Counted from the stretch's first letter, positions 43,351 through 55,715 are shown. The stretch: 64,000 nt of DNA from Hermatobates lingyangjiaoensis (GCA_026182355.1 JAPFBL010000256.1:310001-374000); one strand, 5' to 3'. The notes: a model not told the origin generated them from the sequence alone. Numbers and translations are program-made.

Positions 43351-44944
43351 CTGTCGACAAACAAACACATCACAAGTCAGCAGATTTAGTACACCCACAT
43401 GACAAAACCAGACAATCTGACTATGCTAACATCATATGTCCATTGGAAAAGAGACAAGTGATTCTTCAAACTTTAGTCGCAAAATACATATACTTCTTGA
43501 TTACACTAAACTATAAGAAAGTATTATTGGTGTCTTTTCATTTTAAAATAGAATATGATTGAGTACATTCATACGACAAAACCAGACAATACCAGTATAC
43601 AGATCCATACAAGAGCCTCAATATAGGTTTACTATTAGAGTTCATACTATATGAATATTCATATATATATATATATATATAAACACTCGCACTGTATACA
43701 CAAATGTGTTACTAGGTCGAATAATATTCTTTTAAATGTGTCCTACAATATGACAGAGTAACTTTTCGTGCGTTACTTTCTGAGAATAATTGCTCTACAT
43801 TTAAATGCTCGGTTGTAGCAAAATTGCAATCCATAGTAAACTAATAATGTAAAATAATTAATTTTTCTGACATTACTTGTTAACAATGAATTGACAAGTT
43901 GTGGTTTACAATATTTAACTAACAAACTTCATTGTTTTAGATATTTCATAGGAGAACATTCTTACGATAGTGTTAAGTTAATATTTTAAGGTAACTCAGT
44001 ATGATGTTAAGCTGATCACATATTACAGTAAAACAACATAGTTTCTGTAAAACAAGGTGCCTGGTTGAGATTTAGTTGAACGAACCAATTGAGAAAGTGC
44101 CCTGTGTTATGATTCAAGAAAGAACGTGTACAGAGTGGGTCGCCAAAACTAATGTAGTTGGGCTCTCTCTCTCTCTCCTTAACTGTCCCGACACTTTAGT
44201 GTCCAGTTCACTGATATTACCATACCGTTTCAGCTAGAAACCTATATAACAAAAAAAATAACCAATTTTAATCCCACGACCTCGAATTCATTGTTAGAAT
44301 TGTCACCGGACTATTTCAAACAACCAACACTTGGATAAGAATAATTTGTGGTTACTAACACCAACTGTTCACCTATACATTCTTTGATATGATTATTTCA
44401 GACTTATAAACTCTCAAACTTAAAATCAATATATTTCAGTTCACTTTACTCTATTAAATCGTTTTCAGCAAAACCATAGAATACCTAATAAGTATCAAAA
44501 ATGAGAATAATACTTAATAACAATTTTATTTTCACATATTTTTTGTTTCTTTACTGTTAAACTCTTTTATTAGATTAGATATTATTTATATAAGCTTTAC
44601 AAAGTCGGAGTGACGCACCATAAGCCTCAAAATTTTATGCTTCAGCCGGCGATAAATTTAGGAATATAGGTAAAATGGTGTGCCTTCTTAATTAACATCT
44701 TTTCTTTGTTTAATAATCAAATTAACAACTATGGTTAGTGACCATCTGAAGAAGTTAGCCAGACAAAATTTAAAAAAAGTAAATAACTAAAGATTGATGT
44801 ATTTGAATTCAGATCTCTACGCCTGATACTAGTGACTTAAACAACCAGTCCACTAGGCTATTTCAGTACTTCCTTTGAATACAATGTATTTGAAAACGCA
44901 GTAAGTTAGGAAAATCTAACTTTGAGAAGAAACTAAAACTTTCT

Positions 44945-45140
44945 GGTTTCTGAAACTAAACTGATGAACAACTGCCAAAGTATTATACAAAATTGATGCA
45001 AAAACCAATCATATTTGACGAACTTTTAATGAGGAATATGCCAATGAGTCTCAGCAGATTCTAGTATCACAAAAAAAGAGTATTAACTATAAATTAGTGC
45101 GTCTTGAAAGTTTTAAGGTACTGCCTTCCTTTCCAAGTAA
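44945..45140 (+). repeat. Dispersed repeat related to 46.9-47.4 kb
   Basis: TTTCTGAAACTAAACTGATG, ATGCAAAAACCAATCATATT and GAGTCTCAGCAG recur in the same order at 46915-46950 and 47280-47420. Confidence 0.6.
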
Positions 45141-45360
45141 TAACAATTTTTAGAACAAAAAGTAACTTTTACATGAAGTTGATATAGATCCAGACAAAAA
45201 AATCCTGATGTAAACTGATAGAAAATTTTCAGTTGTATTGAGGTTTTGTTTAAAAAATTGACAGAAGAAAGTTTTGCATTCGTAAAAAGTCACAATATTT
45301 GTATTATTATTCACAAGTTTAAAGAACTGAAAAAAATAAATTATTATTACTTACAGAATA

Positions 45361-45630
45361 ACTAGGGGCCAGGTTAGCTCAGTTGTTAACATTCTCGCTT
45401 GTGGACTGGTAGTCTGGGGTTCGATCCCCATGTGATCCTCGATTTATTCAGGCGGGAGGTGAATAAATCTTAGTACGTCATCTTTCGGAGAAGACGTTAA
45501 GCCGTCGGCTCCGAGCCTGTACGATGTCAAGTACTCGTTAAAGATCTCTACTCTAAATGCGCTTGAGTTTGGCAAAATTTAGGACCCCCAATGTAGAATC
45601 TTTAGAATCACTGATCAAACAAAAAGCCTG
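45361..45630 (+). mobile_element. tRNA-derived SINE
   Basis: GGGGCCAGGTTAGCTCAG head with a consensus B box GGTTCGATCCC (45418-45428), then the common body to AATGTAGAATC. The 81-residue ORF starting in it is meaningless SINE sequence. Confidence 0.8.
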
Positions 45631-45683
45631 TAAACGGCTGACGTTACTGCTTTTAATTTTTCTTAGTTTCTTTTTCTACATTG

Positions 45684-45685
<2 letters not shown>

Positions 45686-45724
<39 letters not shown>
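45686..45724. repeat. (AT)n microsatellite
   Basis: Uninterrupted TA dinucleotides; similar arrays at 25227-25250, 28376-28394, 40018-40039, 43661-43682, 46049-46107 and 47897-47918. Confidence 0.95.
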
Positions 45725-45725
<1 letters not shown>

Positions 45726-45754
45726 CAGATTCAATAATATATCGACCGTTTGAT

Positions 45755-46048
45755 AGAATAGGTGTGTTCTCTAATCGGGGTTCGGTCAATTTTCCAAGAT
45801 AAAAAATCAAACTCTCGTTGCCAACGTTTCGGTTTTATTTAAAACCTTTTTCATACTAGACTAGTCTAGTCGAAGGTTTTGTCCGGCTAACATTGTTGTT
45901 CCTTTAAATAATGTAAATTTCATTTTCTTAGTTAAAAAATTCTTACTTCTGCCTATGAAAAAGGTTTTAAATAAAACCGAAACGTTGGCAACGAGAGTTT
46001 GATTTTTTATCCTGGAAAATTGACCGAACCCCGATTAGAGAACACACC

Positions 46049-46050
<2 letters not shown>
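45755..46050 (+). mobile_element. Foldback element family C, between AT microsatellites
   Basis: Same arms as the 31.5 kb copy (GTGTTCTCTAATCGGGGTTC / GAACCCCGATTAGAGAACAC). Cores at 45819-45856 (minus) and 45950-45990 (plus). Flanked on both sides by long AT repeats. A core fragment without arms lies at 47824-47865. Confidence 0.68.
45950..45990 (+). ncRNA. Eroded hammerhead-like core, family C
   Basis: Helix I UGCC with GGCA, helix II GGUUUU-AAAU-AAAACC, GAAACGUU (helix III ACGU, triplet GUU). The CUGAUGA box reads UAUGAA, as in all family C copies. Confidence 0.45.
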
Positions 46051-46106
<56 letters not shown>

Positions 46107-46954
46107 ATCAGCTACTCAAAGGAACTACTTCTGCCCGATGACGAGGAATTTCGAAATAAGGTTGTGATCGGTTTAAACAATAAAAAAAAATACAGGAATA
46201 CTATGGTGTTCAAAATGTACTTTATTTTAATAATAAAAGAGGTTATGTATGTCGAAAACACAAACCTATGTTGATTCTTTTCCAAGTAGTTCAAAAGATA
46301 ATTAAGACTACTCGTTGACATAAATTGAAAGCTGAAGAGATAATTAGAAAAGTGGTACAAAGGACCTGTTGACAGGCTGTCAGAAAAAGAACATGATGAC
46401 CTAATCCTAGAGGCATCAGCTCCTTAAAAAGAAAACGTTTAACAGGTAAAAAACTTTTGTTTTTACAAATAACCGTCTAAACAAGGAGACTCGTAATCAC
46501 TCAACTGTTCAAAAGGATTTAATGGTGTCCGATTGAACAACTTTAGTACTGATTTAACGAACAGAATGAGTTAAAGAAACAAGAATGGGTAACCGCTGTA
46601 ATTTATAATCTAATTACCGAGCAGTATGAACCATAAAGATAATCATCAATAACGTTAGATAAATTATTACTTCTTATCGATTATACCTTTAGTTTGAAAG
46701 AAGAATCGCTTCAGAAGTTCTTCTTCCCAGTATTTTACCCATCAAACTAAATATTACAAGGAATCCAAAAGTAAATGACCTTTAATGGTAATAACATCCT
46801 AAATCTCTTAGATTATAAACTATAGTAGTAGCGAGATCTGTTTTCTCAACTAATCAATTAACGAACTAATTAAAAGCAAGGAAAACATACAACGGTTCTT
46901 GAACATTGTCTAGGTTTCTGAAACTAAACTGATGAACAACATCCAAAGGAATAT

Positions 46955-47205
46955 TTCCAAGTTTTAAATTAGAAAATTTGTCTTGTATATTCAATATAGA
47001 AGATCAGGTAAACTATGTAAGAGATTCACTGGCTATTGGAATAACAGCCATTTTCTCCTGTAAGAGATTATTTAGTAACACAATATCTATCTTTTCGCTT
47101 TTCAAAAATGTTATTACTACTGTAGTTATACTAATGATATTGTATGTATCAGTGATTTGATATACAAAAATAAGCATGTATATTGATAAGTGAATCAATC
47201 ACAAT
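46955..47205 (+). repeat. Inverted repeat, left copy
   Basis: Pairs with 48012-48272 on the other strand. It contains a 60-residue ORF (46978-47160) that is also open in the partner, but nearly all differences between copies are amino-acid changing. Confidence 0.75.
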
Positions 47206-47823
47206 CTCTATATTGATAATACTGAAATATCTATTATAGATAAACTATAATATTTCAAAGTATTTTAATAAAATTGTAAAAATGGATGCAGAAACCAATC
47301 TTATTTGATAAAATTTTCATGAAAATAATACTCAGTGAGTCTCAGCAGCTATGGTCATAAAAAGAGCATTTAGATATGTGTCTTTAAAGTTTTAAAGGGC
47401 TTACCTTCCATTCTAAGTACTATCATTGCATCAATACTTTCCCTTTTTCTTCAGCTCTCAGTAAAAGAAATCTGGAGTGGCCTACACTCAACTTTACAAT
47501 AAGTAAACATAATATCATACTTCTTTTTGTGTATAATTTATGTAATAAATATAATTTATATGTTTATTGCATTTAAAAAGGATGCCCAATAAAACACAGT
47601 AGTGAGTGCAATGTTATTTGGAAACCTTAATTGGACAGTTCAATTTCCAACCATCAGTTAGCCTGATATTCTATTAACGAAAATTTAAGACTGTTAGTCA
47701 TTCCTTATTTGTTCATTCAAACTAGACAGGTATTTCTGAAATACACAGAACGTTTCCTTTGTAAAATAATCTCTAATGTAATACTTAGTTTTTCTAATTT
47801 TCTGTTTGAATATGTTATACTTT

Positions 47824-47865
47824 TGCCTATGAAAAATGGTTTAAATAAAAACCGAAATGTTGGCA
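47824..47865 (+). ncRNA. Eroded hammerhead-like core, family C fragment
   Basis: UGCC, UAUGAA, GGUUU..AAACC, GAAAUGUU, GGCA. An isolated arm with no inverted partner close by. Confidence 0.38.
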
Positions 47866-48011
47866 ATTCACGTGTTTATGTGAAATCTTGTTATCGAATG
47901 TATATATATATATATATAGATTTTATCGATGAAAATCTGTCCTATTTAAGTATCATATAAATGTCTAAATGGGAAATGTTTATTAGTCTTTCATTCCTGG
48001 AGATAATACAG

Positions 48012-48272
48012 ACAGTGATTCATTCACTTATCAATATACATGCTTATTTTTGTATATCAAACCACTGACACATACAAAATCATTAGTATAACTACAGTAG
48101 TAATAACATTTTTGAAAAGTGAAAAGGTAGATTTCGTGTTACTAAATAATCTCTTAAAGGAGAACATGGCTTTTATTCCAATAGGCAGTGAATCTCTTAC
48201 ATAGTTTACCTGATCTCCTTCTACATTGAATATATAAGACAAATTTTCTCATTTAAAACTTGAAAATATTCC
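48012..48272 (-). repeat. Inverted repeat, right copy
   Basis: Reverse complement of the 46.95 kb unit. The outer end (CTCCTTCTACATTGAA..CATTTAAAAC) also appears at 50380-50430, so the repeat family has a third piece there. Confidence 0.75.
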
Positions 48273-49144
48273 TATTTTATTAGAAATATATCAGAAACAT
48301 CTAAGAAAAAAAGTCGTTTTAAGATAATTTTTAATTTAATATGTAGGAGAAACAGATTTATTACTTTCAGTAATGTCTTTAACGGGTATTTTACAAAAAT
48401 TCAGAGATGATACGTATTATTTCAAAATAAAGTGATTTAATGAATGACAATATGACTGTCATGTAATTAAGAAATGGTTATTGCTGTTTCCTTAAGTAAA
48501 ATACCAAAATTGTTCAAACTCTCTAAAAAAAACTCACATACGAAGTTTAGAAGATTTCTAGTTCACTATTTTAGTTATTTCATGCACTCTAGCTTATATT
48601 TTTATTACAAATTCCAAAATAGCAATAGCAGCACTAAAATAAATAAATTAATATTCATACTTTTTTAATATAATTTGAGTGTATACCACTTCAGATTTTC
48701 GTTTACCTTTCATATAATATTATATTTCAGTTTTAATAATAACTTACTAAAATATTATAAAATTGAAACTTTTTTTAGTGATGACGGGAAGGAAAGGAAT
48801 GTTTTGAAGCTGTCTGATATGTAGGACAGTGTGGAAACAGTCGAACCTTTGGAGTTTTGGGTAGGACCAGTTAACAGGGTCTAACGGTATCCTAGACCTG
48901 TGCGGTGTGATTTAATGGAACGTCTCTTGATTAGCTTAAATGAGCCTCCTACGGTATCCACCAAAGTTTTGAATATATTTCTACCATAACAAAAAAAAAA
49001 CGATGAAGTACTAATTGAATATATGCTTCTTTTAATGACACACTAATCAAGTATTGAATATTCACAAGGTTTTTTTTCTTATGAACATATTTAAGTTTAT
49101 CGTATTTGCAATCATTGATAAATAAATTTATTGGTTTTCTTTTA

Positions 49145-49462
49145 CTAACTAGGTTAGGTTGCAGTGGTAGTCCCACAAGGGAACATATGTAGACCGAGGA
49201 TTGGCCCTTTGTGATACCACACCATGAAGAGTGGGAGTCCTAAATTTTGCCTAACTCAAGTGTATTTAGAGTAGAGATTTTTAACGAGTACCTGACTCGT
49301 ACAGGCTCGGGACCGAAGGTTTAACGTCCTTCTTCGCGGGACGACGTGGTCAGATTTATTATTAACCTTTCGCATGAATAAATCGAGGGCCAGGTGGGGA
49401 TCGAACCCCGGTCCTAAGAGTTCAGAAGCGAGTACGTTAACCACTGAGCTAACCTGACCCCT
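49145..49462 (-). mobile_element. tRNA-derived SINE, second tail type
   Basis: Minus-strand head GGGGTCAGGTTAGCTCAGTG starts near 49462; B box GGGGTTCGATCCCC around 49402. The body ends with GGTATCACAAAGGGCC and GTTCCCTTGTGGGAC, the same tail as the copy at 40.8 kb. Confidence 0.78.
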
Positions 49463-49841
49463 TTTTACTAGCTAAGTCATAATTAAAAGGATCCACTTGT
49501 ATATAAACTGAGGTCCATTCCAACTTAACAACCGCCTACTGAAACGGTTTTGGTTTGTAGTTATGTCTCTCTCAACTTTTCGGCCATGAACAAAGCATGA
49601 TAGATCAATGCTTTTTTTTACGTGAAATCCTCTTGCTACATCGAGAAGCTCACAACAGTTCTCCTATAGGAGGGCTATAGCCGAGGCCCCAGAAGTGTCC
49701 AAGGAGGATCTTGCGGAGGCAGGTCCCACGACACCACATCACACACAAAGACAAAAAAAAAACAATTGGAAACAATTGTTTCTCTTGTTTCAACAATATT
49801 ATCAACAATGTGTTTGAATCTCTAGCTATACTCTACTGAGT

Positions 49842-50020
49842 TTAGAGCGTTGACTTTTTACTTTTACCAATGAAGTACGCAAAATCTAAAAAGTACTTCA
49901 TATTTTCTCCATAACGCAGTTGTGTGTATAATTGTTTAACAAATGCTCTATCCTGAATTTCCAACCTAAACCTCTGATGGTCAAAAATAGGACAATCCTC
50001 CAAGAGATGCTTGTCCTAGA
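49842..50020 (-). pseudogene. LINE ORF2 C-terminal remnant
   Basis: Minus-strand reading gives DKHLLEDCPIFDHQRFRL, then RAFVKQLYTQLRYGENMKYF and a TAA stop at 49844-49842. HLL.DCP....R is the usual end of the RNase H/zinc-finger region of non-LTR retrotransposons. A stop just upstream (before DKHLL) and no RT domain nearby show that it is a truncated fragment. The following 200 nt on the minus strand (to about 49640, GC-richer) may be its 3' UTR. Confidence 0.5.
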
Positions 50021-50990
50021 TGCTTGATGTTTGTAGGTGTTTAAAACAAATTTTATTAAATCCTGTTTCTAAAGAGATATATTTGACTAGAATACCTTCA
50101 TCCTGATTTAAAATTTCATATTAAAAAAAAAAATAGGAGTTCTAACATACAACGTGTTTTGAACAAATGGAGTTCTCTATCACGTATTCCATAAACTATT
50201 ATTATGAATGAAAATATTCTTTGATCCAAAAGTGAAATCTGAAGAAGAACACAATGTTATAAAAACACGTTTTTATAAAACTTTTTATATAAGATATCAG
50301 GATCTGAATATCAGACATCTTGGGTGCATAATATATAATGTCCCATTTAGGCATAATATATGTCTAAATGGGAGAAGTATGTACTCCTTCTACATTGAAG
50401 TTTTAAGACAAAGTTTCCCATTTAAAACATGAAAATATTCTTATTTTGTATGAAAAATGTTGTTTTAAAGTCATTTTTAATTAAAGATGTAAGATAATTT
50501 CATTTATTATTTTTCAAAGTTTTCAATTTAGGATAATATTTTACAGTTTTGGTCTTCTATAAAATTATTATACTAGGAATTTTAAGACATGGTATTGTTT
50601 TTTTAGAAAATCGTTTTTATTTCCAATAATCCAATTTGATTATCTTTTCCCCGTATGTTGTACTCTGTTATAAGGTTGCTGTAAATGTACATTGAAAAAA
50701 AATATTAGTAATTGGCCAGTTAACATACTCAAATTTAATTCAAAACGGGCTTTTCAATATAATTTAAAATTTTTATAGCTAGAAGTTAGAAATTTTATAA
50801 AATAGTAGATATGAACAATTAAAGAGTCCATTCCTCCACTTCAATATTACCCAAAGATACTATGTATGATTCATAAACACAAAAAAAATAATTCTAATGT
50901 AGTGCAATCAATTATTATGTGGTATTCACTCATTATAGAGTAAAAAGCTAATGAAATGGTCTCCACTTATAAAAATTTAATTGTATAAAC

Positions 50991-51023
50991 AACGCTTTTC
51001 GAACACGTAGTGTTCTTCCTCAG
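50991..51023 (-). ncRNA. Hammerhead-like core, family B left arm
   Basis: CUGAGGA, A, GAACAC-UAC-GUGUUC, then GAAAAGCGUU (helix III palindrome spoiled by one change). Confidence 0.5.
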
Positions 51024-51075
51024 GCATTACAACTCTAACAGTTGTACCACACACACACTCACCCTTAGTTAATGC

Positions 51076-51108
51076 CTGAGGAAGAACACTACGTGTTCGA
51101 AACGCGTT
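51076..51108 (+). ncRNA. Hammerhead-like core, family B right arm
   Basis: CUGAGGA, A, helix II GAACAC-UAC-GUGUUC, GAAACGCGUU (helix III ACGCGU, triplet GUU). Confidence 0.57.
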
Positions 51109-52369
51109 GTTTATACCATTAAATTTTTATATGTGGAGTCCATTTCATTAGCTTTTTACCCTACAATGACAAAAAAAAATATATCTGATGTTAGGTTTTG
51201 TAAAAGCATGCAACATATAGGTTGATTAGAGCGTTTTGTGAGACAAATTTATCATACCATGGAAAGCATGAGAAATAATAGTTTGATCGACGTTGATTTT
51301 TAACATGTTAGAATTTTATTCTTTTATATCTCATGTTAAGTTATTTACAAATTTTTCATTAAACCTCTAAACATCAATCTTATTTCAGTGATTAACTCAA
51401 AAAATTTCTCCATTCAATGTAAACAAATACAAGTATGGTAAGTAAACCATTAATCCAAGATAAAAATTCAGTTTTTATAGTACTACTAGCAAAAGTAACC
51501 GTCTTTGAAGGAATCAAAATTCTATTATACTTGGTATTCCAAAATACCATGGATTACCATACCAATTATAGTATTGGTACTATATTGGTATATAGTGTTG
51601 GTACTATACCCTTTGCCGTAATTGAAATTTCATGAACTTTTTTTATAAATTGTTCATTTTCTGTTTCATTTTTTGGCAAAATTTCATTGTTTTTTAATGA
51701 GCCATTAACAACGTTTAACATCAAAAAAATAATTTCTAAAAACAAAAATTTCGCAGTAACGCTAATTTGATTAATGTAATTTTATAAAAAATCATCTCAA
51801 CCCATCATCCACGATATGTTTTATCCACGATAGGTCTAGTTGAATGTTTAATGTAATTGATCTCTAGTGTTAGAGAGTAACATACTTTATTCATCTATAA
51901 TAGCGTCATGTTTAATTTAATTCTTGTTTATCATTTCTGAATAATAACCAGAAGTGATATTACGTTACTTATATCATTAACCAGAAAATGTTACACGTTA
52001 CTTATACGTAAAACAGTATCTGGAGTTTTACAGATTAGTTTTAGTAAAACTACAGGAGTTTTACACGTTTTAGTAAAAATGTTTACTTTATTAACCAGAA
52101 CTACCATCAGTAGGTGTATTTTAAAACACAAGTAGTATATTATTGATAATTTGAATCATACTGGGATCAATTTTGTGTACTTTTTAAAAGTTATCTCATG
52201 AAGAATTTCTTTATATTTTGTAATCTAAGAACGTGAAAAATAGAATAATCATTTTTTCGTACTCTACAGCTTTTAGTAGTTATTATAAAAATTCAGACTT
52301 ATGTGAGAATGTTTGGAGAAAAATACGAAATTATTGTGAGAATGTACTAAAAAGATATGTAGAATCAAG

Positions 52370-52670
52370 ATGAAGGGATTATGTGGTGCGAAATGGCTTG
52401 AGGGGGGGCTTTGGTCGCTACAGTTAGAGGTAACGGATGATGGAAAGACAAGTGGATTATGACGAGGAAGGCCGCGGACTGACCCACTTGGGTTTGGTTC
52501 AGCCGAGCGTGGTGCTCCCAAGCTACAGGCATGGTGCGTCATACGTACTGGAGAGGCAGAGAACGGTGGTATGCCGACTGGCTGGCTTACCATCTCTGTG
52601 CTTCGCCTACAGTCAGTGCAACCTTTGTGCACAGCTATCAGATGCTTTTCGGCAAAATTACCCATCAAAG
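52370..52670. other. Isolated GC-rich block, upstream region
   Basis: GC-rich stretch open on both strands (131 codons minus, 78 plus). Neither product is recognised and neither shows splice or start context. It resembles the blocks at 10.9 and 15.2 kb in character, not in sequence. Confidence 0.35.
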
Positions 52671-52777
52671 TAATAAAAAATAGTCATTTTTAGCAACTAT
52701 TAAAAATAATGCATTTCTTGTATAAATATGCACATATTTAGTATAATTGTACTAAAGAAGTATTAGACTTGATGAAC

Positions 52778-53231
52778 TTTTCATGTTTAACATGTTTGCC
52801 ACTCTTTTCATGTTTAACATGTTAGTCACTCCTTTCATGTTTAACCTGTTTGCCACTCTTTTCATGTTTAATATGTTAACCACTCTTTTCATGTTTAACA
52901 TGTTTGACACTTTTTTCATGTTTAACATATTGACACTCTTTTCATGTTTAACATATTAGACACTCTTTCCATATCTAACATTTAGCCACTCTTTTCATGT
53001 TTAACATGTTACACTCTTTTCATATTTAACCTGCTAGACACTCTTTTCATGTTTAAAATGTTTGAAACTCTTTTCATGTTTAAAATGTTTGACCCTCTTT
53101 TCATGTTTAACATGTTTGCCCAATCTTTTCATGTTTAACATGTTTGAGACTCTGTTCATGTTTAACATGTTTGACACTCTTTTCATGTTAAACACTTTTT
53201 CCATGTTTAACATGTTTGACACTCTTTCATG
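52778..53231. repeat. 27-bp minisatellite, about 17 units
   Basis: Unit CATGTTTAACATGTTTGACA plus CTCTTTT, with an inner palindrome-like CATGTTTAACATG. Units differ at several places and some lack 1-3 bases. The ORFs across it on both strands (repeated LFMFNMF or KHVKHEK) are products of the tandem array. Confidence 0.88.
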
Positions 53232-53560
53232 TACCACTAAATTATGCTTCTTGAAACTAGAAATAGACACCTTACAAATTTATGCAAATTACACTATAAT
53301 TTTAATTATAGCATATTAATTAATAATATTAATACAATGTGCATGTGCAAGAAAAATATATATCGAACAGCCATTATCAAATCGAAATTGTTCGACATGT
53401 TTCTCTTTCCATTGCTGGAAGAAGTTAAAGAATATTTTACAACTGAAACTGATTTAAATTTCCTCGAGAAAGTTAATTGTGTAATTTTGATGACAATCTA
53501 CTTTCCTATACCATCGTTTTAATTTTGAAAAAAAACGTGCAAATTTATAAGTTTTATATT

Positions 53561-54055
53561 GTAGGGTAAAAAGCTAATGAAATGGTCTCCACCTATAACA
53601 ATTTAATCGTATAAACAACGCGTTTCGAACATGTAGTGTTCTTCTTCAGGCATTAACTAAAAAATACAATGTCATCAGACAGGTATCTATAGTACAAAGT
53701 AAATATAGTACAAAATAAAAATAAAATAAAATAAGGAAGAGAGTACGAACCTAAGAGTGAATGTCTATGGTACAACTGACTGGGAATAGGATGGAAGTGG
53801 GTATGGAGTGTACATCTGTTTCATATTAGAAGGCAGGCATACTTCTTTGTTATTTTTTTTCCTACAGGTTAGACTGGGCTTTTATGTTTTCTCTAAGACT
53901 AAGTGCAGGAAACATATTGAGAATATAACACAGAGAACAATAACGAAATACAAACAACAAATATAAGAATAACTTTTTACATATTTTAGCTTTTTCATTA
54001 GCTTTTAACCCTACAATGAGTAAATATCACATAATTACTGATTGCACTACGTTAC
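53561..54055 (+). mobile_element. Longest family B foldback element, 12-bp target duplication
   Basis: About 495 bp between perfect AAGTTTTATATT copies at 53549-53560 and 54056-54067. Starts GTAGGGTAAAAAGCTAATG; ends in the inverted CATTAGCTTTTAACCCTAC plus the roughly 40-nt single right tail (ATCACATAATTACTGATTGC). One minus-strand hammerhead-like core at 53617-53649. The middle (53660-53980) is not repeated elsewhere here and has no ORF. Confidence 0.78.
53617..53649 (-). ncRNA. Hammerhead-like core, family B
   Basis: CUGAAGA, A, GAACAC-UAC-AUGUUC, GAAACGCGUU. It sits in the element with a perfect 12-bp target duplication. Confidence 0.57.
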
Positions 54056-54102
54056 AAGTTTTATATTATATCTTTTTCGCTTGATCTACAATTTACATTC
54101 AT

Positions 54103-54145
54103 ATTGGCCGCATGTGGCCCGCGGGCCGCAGGTTGCCCATGCCTG
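54103..54145 (-). mobile_element. hAT-type terminal inverted repeat remnant
   Basis: On the minus strand this begins CAGGCATGGGCAACCTGCGG and continues through CCCGCGGGCC. CAGG..TGGGCAA.. followed by GGCCCGCGGGCC is the very common end of hAT transposons (Charlie/ZBED type) across animals. The matching other end was not found, so it is a fragment abutting the LINE at 54.19 kb. Confidence 0.6.
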
Positions 54146-54188
54146 CTTTAAGACTACGGATCGATTAAAAACATCTAAAAGATAGCAG

Positions 54189-55340
54189 TGAAAGCCAGGC
54201 CCTCATCATGCCATTCAAACTATTCCGGTTCCCTTTTTTTGTACAACCTGTTCTTCAAGAACTTTCCCATATATACCTGGAGGGGAGCTTACGTTTATAA
54301 AGCTAGTGTTGTGGCTAAATTAAATTGGTTAAGAATAAATGTGGATTTAGCATCCAAGCTTAAAATGCCAACTAAACGACATCGTACCCTCAACATATTA
54401 CCTAATCCTTCGCAACTATTTGACTGATAGGTATTTCTGGCATAGCGAAGGCGCTGCTCTTTACCTCTACTTCCCTATAAAAGCTGGTGTGCCCCAGGGG
54501 AGCGTTCTAGCTCCTACTCTGTACCAAACATACACAGCTGACATCCCAACCCATACTCAAACAACTATTTTCACCTTTGCAGATGACACATCAATGCTTT
54601 CAAGTGATTTGTTCCACTCAATTCATTCAATAATTTCTATTGAATAAGGAATTTTGTTGCCAGAAGAAAAGAATCAAATTAAAGCAGAGAAATCAATCCA
54701 TATTAACTTTACACTAAAAAGACAAGCTTGCCCTCCTGTCTAATTATCAACTCTCCCCTCCCAATTGCTAACATAGTGCGATGTACGAGTCAGTCTGGGG
54801 ATGTACGACAAACGACTGACATCAAATACAAGACTGAAACGACAGGACCTAATGATACGATGTAACATGCTATCTAGACTTCTCGACAAAGATTAAATTT
54901 GACTCTACATAACAAAAGACTGGTGTATACTGCACATTAAAACCGATTTGGACTTACGAACTTGAAATATGGAGATCTACAAATATCCAAAGAACCAAAC
55001 CGTCCAATCAATAATCCTTCGAAAAATTGTACAACCTCCCATTTATGTTTCTATTGATACCATTTATAACGATTTGAAAATTACTTTTATCCACCAATAA
55101 ATCCGATCACGATACCGCAAATTTCACTAATCTTTACCCTCCAACTTAAACCCTTTAATTCTGCAATTACTATTCCTACAGATTGCTACCTTCCCTATTA
55201 GAAGGCTAACAAGATGTTGGCCCCGAGGTCTATTCCGTAGTGTAAACTAATTTTGTTTTTATGTATCATGTATCAATATTACTTGTTACTCTTGTAAGAG
55301 TAGTTGTAAAATAATTATAATAATAATAATTATAATAAAC
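54189..55340 (+). pseudogene. 5'-truncated Jockey-like non-LTR retrotransposon
   Basis: In shifting frames this reads as the second half of a LINE reverse transcriptase: AGVPQGSVLAPTLYQTYTAD around 54485-54545 (RT motif 4 GxPQGS) and FTFADDTSML near 54570-54600 (catalytic F/YADD, here FADD). Downstream pieces NISRTKPSNQ and PFYVS belong to the Jockey-type C-terminal part. Stops (for example after ISIE at 54645) and frameshifts make it dead. The 3' end runs into TAATAATAATTATAATAA near 55318-55338, a simple A/T-rich tail typical of such elements. Confidence 0.72.
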
Positions 55341-55715
55341 AGAATAAATGAAGATGAAGAAAATGAGGTCAACAAGACGGAATCAAAGGCTGATGTTAAA
55401 GGTTGGATGCTTTAACAGCAGGAATGTCAGGCCGAGTGGTGGATAATGACCGCAGTGTGATTACTACAATTTCTTGACCCTCAATGTCTCTTGCCTGCTT
55501 AGGCATAATCCTGGAATTACTGTTCTTTCCCTCTACGCTGTCAAACAATCTCAAAGAATTTCTACTACTATTAAGTTTTGTTGGATAGAAGCACGTACAA
55601 GTGTTAATAATTACCGGTAAGCGTACCCTTCGATCTATATTATCAATAACAAGATTTCACATAAACACGTGAAATAACAATCAATGATCAAACTAAAATA
55701 TAAAATAAAAAAAAA

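Larger units (their letters stand above)
50891..51168 (+). mobile_element. Foldback element family B with two opposed ribozyme cores
   Basis: Tail on the left (AGTGCAATCAATTATTATG..ACTCATTATAGAG), arms TAAAAAGCTAATGAAATGG and GTCTCCACTTAT inverted at the right, ending CTTTTTACCCTACAATG. Hammerhead-like cores at 50991-51023 (minus) and 51076-51108 (plus). Flanks ACAAAAAAAATA (50879-50890) and a 13-bp version at 51169-51181 look like a target duplication, but A-richness lowers its value. Confidence 0.72.

Noticed and set aside
43197..43562. Plus-strand 121-codon ORF over exon a
   Set aside because: Opposite strand of a well-supported exon and flank; long only because the exon is GC-richer.
46978..47160. 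Conserved small membrane protein gene
   Set aside because: The partner copy differs mostly at amino-acid-changing positions, as expected for a neutral repeat.
49256..49444. 62-codon minus ORF
   Set aside because: It lies wholly in a tRNA-derived SINE.
53034..53319. Repetitive protein ORFs on both strands
   Set aside because: Both arise from the 27-bp tandem array.
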